Assembly: GCF_012863495.1 (NCBI RefSeq)
Contig: NZ_JAAVJL010000001.1
Location: 1,911,001-1,975,000 of the forward strand
Length of the DNA: 64,000 bases
Source of the DNA: Pseudanabaena yagii GIHE-NHR1
GTDB lineage: Bacteria > Cyanobacteriota > Cyanobacteriia > Pseudanabaenales > Pseudanabaenaceae
Reading direction: 5' to 3'
The stretch's first letter is position 1. Each line of letters begins with the position of its first letter. The notes below the pieces were generated by a model, which ran no database searches, was not told the origin of the DNA, and saw nothing but the letters and a program-made list of their open reading frames with translations. A program made the position numbers and the translations under genes. Shown here in pieces: positions 10,038 to 18,800 of the stretch.

Positions 10038-10577
10038 TTACCATTGACAAAGTTGGGATGGGGAAGTCATTAAAGGTTGTGAATATCGATAGAATCCTGC
10101 AATGTCTAATGTAGCTTGTTGGAATAAAATCCATTCATTGCGATCGCCTCTATCATTGCCCTTGGAGCTACGAATAATTTTGTAATGATTGAGGCTTAAA
10201 TGACCTTCTTCATCCCATTTAAATTCAGTTTTAGGAATATTAGTCCATTCCCTACCAGCCCAAGAAACTGCTAGGGCTTCCCCCGCAACTGTATTGCCAA
10301 GAATTTCCCCCCTTAGGCAGATCAAGTCATCACTATGCGGATAGCCATAATATCCATCCACGCGATCGCCTATTTTCGTGAAGTTAAAACAGACACCTGC
10401 ACCATCGAGCTTTTGAGGTTTGGGCTTACTACAAAATTGATAACTGCCATTACCTAAAGCAGCGATCGCCTGTTGTGGTTGGGTTTGCGAATTAATTGAA
10501 GAACTTGCGAACAAGCTTGAGGAAATCACTAACAAAGCGATCGCCATATCTTTGAGGAGATTATTGGTACGCAGCAT
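10038..10577 (-). CDS. Exported protein of unknown function
   Basis: A 179-aa protein with an N-terminal signal sequence: positive start (LRTNNLLKD), hydrophobic core MAIALLVISSSLFA and a probable cleavage site before residue 40. The mature part has four cysteines (QFCSKPK, GVCFNF, LICLRGE, LCQW) that could form disulfides outside the cytoplasm. No family was recognised. The start is well supported: AAGGAGGTGA, a near-perfect anti-16S complement, lies just upstream of ATG 10577, so translation should be strong. It stands alone between two MITE-like elements. It could be a periplasmic or surface protein. Confidence 0.75.
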   Translation of the reverse strand: MLRTNNLLKDMAIALLVISSSLFASSSINSQTQPQQAIAALGNGSYQFCSKPKPQKLDGAGVCFNFTKIGDRVDGYYGYPHSDDLICLRGEILGNTVAGEALAVSWAGREWTNIPKTEFKWDEEGHLSLNHYKIIRSSKGNDRGDRNEWILFQQATLDIAGFYRYSQPLMTSPSQLCQW

Positions 10578-10649
10578 AATTGCATCACCTCCTTAACTTC
10601 TATTTTAGTCGTTTTCTCCACCCAAATGTTCCCTAAATGCAGACTGTAA

Positions 10650-10782
10650 GGGACTTGCTATTAATTAAAGTACCTGTGGCTTCGACTTCGCTCAGCCAAC
10701 GTTAGCTGAGTGAAGTCGAACGTTAGCTGAGCGGAGTCGAAGCTAGATAACTTTGGTGGGACATTTTTTATCAGCAAGTCCC
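10650..10782. mobile_element. 133-bp MITE-like element A (GGGACTTGCT ends) with nested palindromic repeats
   Basis: Terminal inverted repeats GGGACTTGCT (10650-10659) and AGCAAGTCCC (10773-10782), flanked by TAA on both sides as a possible 3-bp target duplication. The interior has three copies of the CTTCGACTTCGCTCAG palindrome family. A related copy in the opposite orientation lies at 26622-26787, sharing the outer sequences TTAATTAAAGTACCTGTGGC and GTGGGACATTTTTTATC. The remainder of the 348-base gap before tldD shows nothing recognisable. Confidence 0.75.
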
Positions 10783-10925
10783 TAAGGACAAAATCAATAG
10801 ACATACATATTTAATTTTCATAGAAATACAGCTATGAATTTATGATCCCAGTACACAAAAACGATATTTTTGTGCCATAATCGCAGATGAGACACATTCC
10901 CCACCTGTTCTTGTGAGCTTCGTAT

Positions 10926-12314
10926 ATGGATATATGGCAAGTTAAGGATCAACTTTCAGACTTAGTGAACAAGTACAAATCTCAAGTAGATTTTTTTGCA
11001 ATTCGCTTAGAGAGATCGCAGGGTGCGGATATTTTTTTACGCAGTAGTAAAGTAGAAACCTTGAGTACAGGCATCTCCATTGGCGGACAGGTGCGAGCTT
11101 GTCACAAAGGCGGTTGGGGATTTGCAAGCTTTAACAATCTCCATAACTTAGAAAGTAAACTCCAAGAAGCGATCGCCGCAGCAAAATGGGTGGGTAATGA
11201 AGAAACGATTCTTGCTGAGGTTGCCCCTGTGCAGGCAAAGGTCTCTCTAGTGAAGGAAAACCCTCAACGCATCGACCTAATGGCGAAAAAAGACCTATGC
11301 GCTCATTACAGTGATATTTTGCGATCGGTTTCTGATCACGTCGTGAGTACGGCTGTTCGCTACGGAGATTGCACGCAACAAGTGATATTTGCCAATTCCG
11401 AAGGCACAATGATCGAGCAAGAATGGGCAGATTGGGAAATGCGCTGCTCCGCAACGGCGCGAAAAGGGGATATTGTGCAAACAGGTCGCGAAACCTTTGG
11501 CTCAAGGCGTACCTATACAGATTTATTGAATTTAGATCAACAGGTGATCGGTGCAGCCCAGCGAGCAGTGACTGCCCTAGATTTACCTAATGTGCAAGGC
11601 AATAGCTATACCGTCGTCATCGATCCCATTTTGGCGGGACTATTTGTCCATGAAGCCTTTGGACATCTCTCCGAAGCAGATATGCTCTATGAAAATCCCG
11701 ATATGTTGGAAACGATGAGCATTGGTCGCAGATTTGGCTCCAAGGATCTACAGATTTTTGATGGAGCTGCACCTGCGGAACATCGCGGCAGCTATCTCTA
11801 TGATGATGAGGGTGTCCCTGCAAGTACCACCCAGTTAATTAAGGATGGTGTATTGGTAGGTAGACTGCATTCTCGCGAGACCGCAGGCAAACTCGGTGAA
11901 CAGGTGACAGGCAATGCCAGATGTTTGGATTATCACTATCCTCCAATTGTTCGCATGACGAATACTTGGATTGGGCGCGGTCAAACGCCCGTAGCCGATT
12001 TATTCCATGATATTCCCGTTGGCGTATATGCCAAAAATTGGCAAGAGGGGATGACCAATGGTGAGATGTTTACCTTTACGGCTGGAGAAGCTTGGATGAT
12101 TCGTGATGGCAAAATTGCCGAACCAGTCAGAGATGTCACCCTTTCAGGGAATGTATTTGAGACCTTAGCGGATATTGAAGCGATCGGTGATGACTTTTTG
12201 TGGGATGAGTCGGGCGGTTGTGGCAAAGGCGGACAGAGTGGGCTTGCCGTTGGTTGCGGTTCTCCTAGTTTGAGAATTAGAAATGCGATCGTCGGAGGTG
12301 AAGCAAATGACTAA
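10926..12314 (+). CDS. tldD: TldD-type metalloprotease subunit
   Basis: TldD is the zinc-binding subunit of the TldD/TldE protease, which in E. coli degrades unfolded peptides and processes peptides such as microcin precursors. The zinc motif HExxxH is present as HEAFGH at residue 242 in a typical VHEAFGHLSEAD context. Other family landmarks are GQVRACHKGGWGFAS and TFTAGEAWMIRDGK. Length 462 aa compares with 481 in E. coli. The TldE (PmbA) partner is not in this window. Its last codons overlap the start of the following histidine kinase gene, suggesting co-translation. Confidence 0.93.
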   Translation: MDIWQVKDQLSDLVNKYKSQVDFFAIRLERSQGADIFLRSSKVETLSTGISIGGQVRACHKGGWGFASFNNLHNLESKLQEAIAAAKWVGNEETILAEVAPVQAKVSLVKENPQRIDLMAKKDLCAHYSDILRSVSDHVVSTAVRYGDCTQQVIFANSEGTMIEQEWADWEMRCSATARKGDIVQTGRETFGSRRTYTDLLNLDQQVIGAAQRAVTALDLPNVQGNSYTVVIDPILAGLFVHEAFGHLSEADMLYENPDMLETMSIGRRFGSKDLQIFDGAAPAEHRGSYLYDDEGVPASTTQLIKDGVLVGRLHSRETAGKLGEQVTGNARCLDYHYPPIVRMTNTWIGRGQTPVADLFHDIPVGVYAKNWQEGMTNGEMFTFTAGEAWMIRDGKIAEPVRDVTLSGNVFETLADIEAIGDDFLWDESGGCGKGGQSGLAVGCGSPSLRIRNAIVGGEAND

Positions 12315-13920
12315 AATTCGTACAGAACTTAAAGAAGTCAACCTACAGTTAGTAGAAACGATCGCAGAGCAACAGCGAAACGAAGATCGGTTAAATTTGC
12401 AACTCACACGACTGCGATTAATGTACGACTTTGTGTCAGCGTTGAATGCTGCTCAAACCCTCAATGAGATTTATCAAATTGCCCTAAATTGTATCTGTCC
12501 TGCATTGCGAACTTCCCGTGCTGCCCTGATGACTTCTGACGCTAACTATAGTTTGAAATATCAAGAGTCCGTCGGGATTAGTGAAGATTTCAAACAAGCG
12601 ATCGAAGGCTTTTTTGATGATCCATTGCATCGAGTAGAGTTAAAAGCAAGACTCTTTCCTCACTGTGCCGTATTTCCTAGCGATCGCTTTTTACAAACTA
12701 TTTGTCAATCAGAAAATATCGGTGCATGGGCGGTATTTCCCCTCGAATACGAGAATCGACATCTTGGCGATATTGTGGCGTATTTTGATATTCCACGCCA
12801 GTTTAATGATGAGGAGGTGCAATTAACGCAAACCATTGTGACTTATATTGCGATCGCCATCACTCGCAAGCAAGCCGAGCAAGCACTCAAAGAAAGTCAA
12901 CAATTTATCCAAAGAATTACCGATACAACCCCCAACATTATTTACATTTACGACATTGACGAAAATCGCAATGTCTATTGCAATCAGACTATCCATCATA
13001 TTCTTGGTTATACCCCCTTAGAAATTCAAGCGATGGGAGATTCGCTGCTCAATATCGTCATCCATCCCGACGACTTATCGAAAATCAAAGAGCATTATGC
13101 AAGCGTCCGTCATAAAAAATTTGATGACCTATTTCTATTTGAATACCGCATGAAAGATTCTCATGGCAAATGGAAATGGTTCTATAGTCAAGAAACAGTC
13201 TTCCTCTGCAATCCCGATGGCACAGTCAAACAAACAATTGGTGCTGCTTCAGATATTACAGAATTAAAAGAGGTCGAAAATCGCCTCCAAGCCTCTCTAG
13301 CAGAAAAAGAAGTCCTGTTGAGAGAAATCCATCATCGCGTCAAGAATAATTTGAGTGTCGTTGACAGTTTACTATCGATGCAAGCGAGGTATGTCAGTGA
13401 CATCGAAGCATTGAAATCTCTCTCAGATAGTCAACGCCGCATACATACCATGTCTCTCATTCATGAGCAGTTATATCATTCCCAAGATGTGGGCAGAGTT
13501 GATTTCTGTGAATATCTGCAACGTCTCGTTGTCAATCTCTATAGTTCGAGTAATTTTAATATTGATCAAATTGAACTAAAGTTAGACCTGCAGCCAACTT
13601 TACTAAACATTGATACAGCAATTTCTTTAGGTTTAATTGTTAATGAGTTGCTCACTAATTCTTTTAAACATGCATTTCCCAATAACCTGAAGGGATTAAT
13701 CGAGGTAATTTTGTATGAAGATACTGATACTGAGCTTCGCAGGTTGCAATTAACTATTCGTGATAATGGCGTTGGTATTCCTCAAAATATTGATGTGAAT
13801 TCCACTGCTTCTTTGGGTCTCAGATTAGTGAAGATTCTGACGCAGCAACTCAGAGCCAAATTAGATCTATCTTGTGATACAGGTACAAGTTTTCATTTCA
13901 TCTTCGAGTCAAACCTATAG
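12307..13920 (+). CDS. GAF-PAS sensor histidine kinase of the HisKA_2 class
   Basis: The start at ATG 12307 is chosen because GGAGGTGA precedes it at ideal spacing, giving 537 aa and an 8-base overlap with tldD. Order: N-terminal coiled coil, GAF-like domain (about 35-190), PAS domain with PAC segment ending TIGAASDITELKE (about 205-330), a HisKA_2 phosphoacceptor region with LREIHHRVKNNL around residue 345, and an HATPase_c domain with NELLTNSFKHAF and DNGVGI. HisKA_2 kinases often pair with response regulators lacking DNA-binding domains. No receiver is attached or adjacent. The signal is unknown; coupling to tldD is unusual. Confidence 0.9.
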   Translation: MTKIRTELKEVNLQLVETIAEQQRNEDRLNLQLTRLRLMYDFVSALNAAQTLNEIYQIALNCICPALRTSRAALMTSDANYSLKYQESVGISEDFKQAIEGFFDDPLHRVELKARLFPHCAVFPSDRFLQTICQSENIGAWAVFPLEYENRHLGDIVAYFDIPRQFNDEEVQLTQTIVTYIAIAITRKQAEQALKESQQFIQRITDTTPNIIYIYDIDENRNVYCNQTIHHILGYTPLEIQAMGDSLLNIVIHPDDLSKIKEHYASVRHKKFDDLFLFEYRMKDSHGKWKWFYSQETVFLCNPDGTVKQTIGAASDITELKEVENRLQASLAEKEVLLREIHHRVKNNLSVVDSLLSMQARYVSDIEALKSLSDSQRRIHTMSLIHEQLYHSQDVGRVDFCEYLQRLVVNLYSSSNFNIDQIELKLDLQPTLLNIDTAISLGLIVNELLTNSFKHAFPNNLKGLIEVILYEDTDTELRRLQLTIRDNGVGIPQNIDVNSTASLGLRLVKILTQQLRAKLDLSCDTGTSFHFIFESNL

Positions 13921-14049
13921 TGATATTTTTTGTACGTTGCACTAAATTAAAAACCAACAATAAACAAATTCTATAGATTCATGCTACTTAAATTCTGCCA
14001 AGATTATTTGCATGTTAACCTCTAGGGAAATCCTCACAGGTTGCTCTAT

Positions 14050-15735
14050 ATGAAATATTTACCTAATGCGATCGCCAATATTTCCTCAAAATTGGTTACC
14101 CGATCTGCGGCTTTGATGATTTTGCTAAGTGCAATTGGCTTAGGGGTCAACGTCAAACCTAGCGAAGCCGCCGAAACACTCAATTTCCAATTTAATATTT
14201 TTGAGGTTTCCGTCTCAGTTGATGACTTAGAAACTTTCTCCAAAACAGGCGAATTGCGTGGCGCATTAGACATGGCATCTCGCTATATTTCCGCAGCAGA
14301 TATGGCAAATTTTCGGCGCATCTTAACTGAAAGAGCAGATATTTCTGTAGTTTTGCTATCACGATTTCTCTACACATCTCAAGGGGAAAGAGCGCTAGAT
14401 ATCCTTGGCACATTTATCAAAACGGGGCCCAATCTATCAGGCAATCGTGCCATTCGTGCTGCTGCGGTTCTAGCGACTGTTGATAAACAGAATGGACTAT
14501 CGTTACTCAACTTCTTACGCAAATTCCCTACTTCAGATATTTATTTTGACATTCAAGCAGGATTACAAACCGTTAGCGAACTAAGCGATCTACTGCAAAA
14601 CACTCAGCAGGTAGTGCAGATGGTTAATAGTGAAGCTACTAAACAGGCGAAAGCATCACCAGCGCAATCTCCCAATCAACTACCTGATTTGCGGAATGCA
14701 GGAAACAGTAAATGGGATCGATATAGCTTAAAAGCACCTTCTCTCAACAAGAGCTATGAGATTCCATTTTATCTCTTCATTCCTCAATCATCCAATTCCA
14801 CCACCAAAGCCAAGCTCCCCGCAATCATTATCTATCCTGGACTAATTTCTAGTCGAGAACCATTGCTCTATTTGGCAGAACATCTAGCTTCCTACGGATT
14901 TGCAGTAGTTTTAACAGTATCCCCCACTAGTAGTGCCGAGCAATTGGACAAATTAATTATTGGTGTTACTAGTGAGATCGCCCCACCAGAGAGCTTCATC
15001 GCCCGACCCAATGATATTACGGCAGTCCTCAATTTCCTAGAAGCATCACCAAACGTAAACAATCCCAATATCGCCAATATTAATTGGAAAAATGTGGGCA
15101 TGATTGGACATTCCTTTGGTGGTTATGCAGCCCTTGCACTAGTGAGTGATGCTCAGATTCAGTTCTCTGATTTAGAAGAAGTTTGCCAAGGTAAATATAA
15201 ATGGAATGCTTCTTTGCTCCTGCAATGTGTTGCCCTAGGACTCCCCAAACAAGAATATAAGTTGGGAGATAAACGTATTGCGGCGGCGATCGCAGTTAAC
15301 CCTGTAACCAGTCACGTACTAGGTAAAGCGGCTCTCAGTAAAATCACGGTTCCAATCGCAATTGTCGGCAGCTCAGGCGATACCTTTGCACCTGTAGCCT
15401 CGGAGCAAATCGTCCCCTTTACATGGTTAACTAATCCCAGTCGGTACTTATTACTATTTAATGGCTCAGGTCATACCGCCGTAACTGCCATTACTTCAGG
15501 CGATCGCCTCAGTCCCGAAGTGAGTAACGCTTTAGCAGGCGCAAATCCGATCGCTTCACAGGGATATTTGAAGTTGTTAAGTGTAGCATTCTTCAAGAAT
15601 CACCTAGCCCAAGAGCCTAGCTATGCCGATTACCTAACCACTGAATATTTTGTAAATATCTCTTCCCCCTCCGCACAGGCAAGCCTATTGCGATCGCTCA
15701 GCATGGAGCAAGTTGACGCGGCGATCAGTAAATAA
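14050..15735 (+). CDS. Secreted alpha/beta hydrolase with cyanobacteria-type N-terminal domain
   Basis: The protein has 561 aa from ATG 14050; a TTG nine bases upstream is the alternative. An N-terminal hydrophobic segment (about 20-40) ends in SEAAE, fitting a signal peptide. Residues about 40-170 resemble the DUF1400-like region often found in front of cyanobacterial hydrolases. The hydrolase domain has the nucleophile elbow GHSFGG near residue 353, an oxyanion-type loop YPGLISS, and a probable catalytic His in NGSGHTAV. The substrate is unknown; esters or lipids are likely from the fold. It ends just before a cluster of palindromic repeats that separates it from the convergent hsdR. Confidence 0.82.
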   Translation: MKYLPNAIANISSKLVTRSAALMILLSAIGLGVNVKPSEAAETLNFQFNIFEVSVSVDDLETFSKTGELRGALDMASRYISAADMANFRRILTERADISVVLLSRFLYTSQGERALDILGTFIKTGPNLSGNRAIRAAAVLATVDKQNGLSLLNFLRKFPTSDIYFDIQAGLQTVSELSDLLQNTQQVVQMVNSEATKQAKASPAQSPNQLPDLRNAGNSKWDRYSLKAPSLNKSYEIPFYLFIPQSSNSTTKAKLPAIIIYPGLISSREPLLYLAEHLASYGFAVVLTVSPTSSAEQLDKLIIGVTSEIAPPESFIARPNDITAVLNFLEASPNVNNPNIANINWKNVGMIGHSFGGYAALALVSDAQIQFSDLEEVCQGKYKWNASLLLQCVALGLPKQEYKLGDKRIAAAIAVNPVTSHVLGKAALSKITVPIAIVGSSGDTFAPVASEQIVPFTWLTNPSRYLLLFNGSGHTAVTAITSGDRLSPEVSNALAGANPIASQGYLKLLSVAFFKNHLAQEPSYADYLTTEYFVNISSPSAQASLLRSLSMEQVDAAISK

Positions 15736-15742
15736 AAACTAC

Positions 15743-15822
15743 AGCTTCGACTTCGCTCAGCTACCTTAAGCTTCGACTTCGCTCAGCTACCTTACACCGA
15801 GGGCTGAGCGAAGTCGAAGCCC
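15743..15822. repeat. Palindromic repeat cluster between hydrolase and hsdR genes
   Basis: Two direct copies of AGCTTCGACTTCGCTCAGCT and one inverted GGCTGAGCGAAGTCGAAGCC can form a stem-loop in the convergent intergenic space. It probably works as a bidirectional terminator and marks the border of the repeat-rich island. Confidence 0.75.
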
Positions 15823-15848
15823 CTCTGCTATTTAAAATGACTATAACT

Positions 15849-18800
15849 TTATGCAGCAGCTTTGGCAGAAACATCATCTAGCAGAGCGAATAATTCATCT
15901 GTTTGAGAAGATGTGAATAAGCTATCAACTCCTTGAGGTGCAAAGTCTGTAAATGGTGATTCATAGAGACTTGCTGCATCGATCGCGCCACGTTCGGTGA
16001 GGTAGTCTATGATCATGTTGATAAACTCGATTTGGTTAGCATTTAGAGTTTTATCGGTGAGAAATTTACCAAATTCTTGCTTAGCGACTTCTCGATCTAG
16101 TCCAATTAGTGATCGCACAAATAAGCCTAGACCGTGAGATTCTTGCTTAGCACGGTCTAGGTCTTCAGCATTGCCCAAACCGTTTTCCAGCAAGATTGTC
16201 TCTAGCTCTGATAGATCGGTTGCTGTGAGTTGTTTATTGTTTCTGAGTTTGAAAATAACCATCTGGTCTTGATGCGATCGCAAAAAGTCTCTAGCTTTAG
16301 CTCGGAATTTTTCAAAGCTATCGGATGAGGTGAAGTGAGGTAATTCGACAATCGTTTCATCACCCATCTCGTCCTCAAAATTGGTATAGATCGGTTGACG
16401 CTGTTGTTTTTCGATGAGTTTAACTAGACTGCGTAGGCGTTTGCGGACGGCTTCTAGCATGGGCAAGGTTACGTCTTGCCACCATTCATCGGTTTGGATT
16501 TCTTGAATTAGTTCTAGTTGGGCTTGGACTAGGGGGATAGATGACTTTTGCTCTAGTAGATTAGCGATCGCCTTAACCTGATCGCGTAGCCGTGTAAATG
16601 ATGAGTGCGATCGCAAGATAGCTAGTTGTAATTTGAGGATGAGAATGTCAAACCTTTTAATTTCTTCGGCTTCGGGTTCAGTTTGCGCGGGTAATCCTGC
16701 AATTTCTTGGCTGAGTTCGTTTAGGTCTTGTTCTGATAGCGATCGCCACACTTCGGGATTATTGTATTTTTCAATAAGTCGTCTCTTGGGGCGCACGATG
16801 AAGTTTTCAATATTCATTGCAGCAACCTCTGAGTAAAGGATCTGCGCGATCTGGTTGCGGAGTGATGATTCGGGATTACTTGTTGGATTGTAGGTGGCTC
16901 CATCATCTTTTAATTGGGATATACGCTGGCTGAGCGCGATGACCTGAGCTTGTCGAAGGGAAGTCGAAGCCAAAACCTCACTAGCATCTTCTGCTTCGTT
17001 TGCCGTCCCTTCGACTTCGCTCAGGGAGCTGGATTTTGATTCACTCAGGGAGCTAGATGCTCTACGCTGGCTGAGCGCGATGCCCTGAGCTTGTCGAAGG
17101 GAAGTCGAAGCCAAAACCTCACTAGCATTTTCGACTGCGGCGATTATTTCTTGACTCCCTTCGAGATTTTCTGCTTCGTTTGCCGTCCCTTCGACTTCGC
17201 TCAGGGAGCTAGATCTTGATTCGCTCAGGGAGCTAGATGCTCTACGCTGGCTGAGCGCGATGCCCTGAGCTTGTCGAAGGGAAGTCGAAGCCAAAACCTC
17301 ACTAGCATTTTCGACTGCGGCGATTATTTCTTGACTCCCTTCGAGATTTTCTGCTTCGTTTGCCGTCCCTTCGACTTCGCTCAGGGAGCTAGATCTTGAT
17401 TCGCTCAGGGAGCTAGATGCTCTACGCTGGCTGAGCGCGATGCCCTGAGCTTGTCGAAGGGAAGTCGAAGCCAAAACCTCACTAGCATTTTCGACTGCGG
17501 CGATTATTTCTTGACTCCCTTCGAGATTTTCTGCTTCGTTTGCCGTCCCTTCGACTTCGCTCAGGGAGCTAGATCTTGATTCGCTCAGGGAGCTATATTT
17601 TTTGTCTAGCGCAGCGATTAGGTCTAGTCTGGTGGTAAATAGTTGCTTGCCTAGAGACTTAGGGATAGGCGCGTCAATGGTTGGAATATTCTGTTTAAAA
17701 AATTCGAGATTTTGGCAGTAGTCGAATAGGTAGAAAAATTGTTTGTCTTGACCATCGCCAAATAGATCGGGGCAAAGACGAGTGCCGCGTCCGACCATTT
17801 GCCAAAATTTAGTTTTGGAGCGTACCAGTTTGAAAAGGACTAGGTTAACGACTTCAGGGACATCGATGCCTGTGTCGAGCATATCGACAGAGATGGCGAT
17901 ATGTGGGGCTTTATCCTTTTTAGAAAAGTCATCGATTAGGCTTTGAGCATAGGGAGTTCTATTGGTGATCAGTCGGGCAAATTCACCTTTGAGGTGTGGG
18001 TAATTGGCATTAAAGCGGTCTTCGATAAATTCAGCGTGTTTTTGATTTTTGGCGAAGATGATCGTTTTACCAAGCCGATCTCCTCCTGCTACTTTTAAGC
18101 CTCTGGTCATCAGATGCTCTAGCACCTTGTCCGCAGTGTCTTGATTAAATAACCACTGGTCTAATGCCCCTGCTTCAATGCGATCGGGAATATTGCCTTC
18201 TTCATCCCATTCCAGTGCATCCCATTCATCTTTTTCTGCTTCCGAAAGTTCATCATATTTGATACCTTCCCGTTGAAATTTGAGGGGTACGGATATGGCT
18301 TGTGTAGGGACTAGATAGCCATCTTTGACAGCATCTTCTAGTTGATAAGCATCGGTAGGTACACCGTTTTCGAGGTCAAATAAGCCGTAGGTGTTGCGAT
18401 CGATTTCATCTTTTGGTGTGGCGGTGAGTCCAAGTAGTAAGCAATCGAAGTAATTAAAAATATGACGGTATTTCTGGAAGACAGAGCGATGGGCTTCATC
18501 AATGATGATTAGGTCAAAATGTCCGACACCAAAGCGCTTTTGTCCGTTTGTAGTACCGTTGATTAGCCCCATCATCGTGGCATAGGTAGAGGCGTAGACG
18601 CGCCCTTCGGTGTCTTTTTCGGTAAGTAGGTTGACGGGTGCGGAGTCGGGTAGATGTTTTTTGAATACGTTGATCGCTTGGTTGACTAGGGAAATGCGAT
18701 CAGCGAGAAATAGAGCGCGTTTGACCCAGTTGCAACGCATGAGTAAATCGACTAGGGCGATCGCAGTTCTAGTTTTGCCTGCGCCTGTCGCCATGATAAT

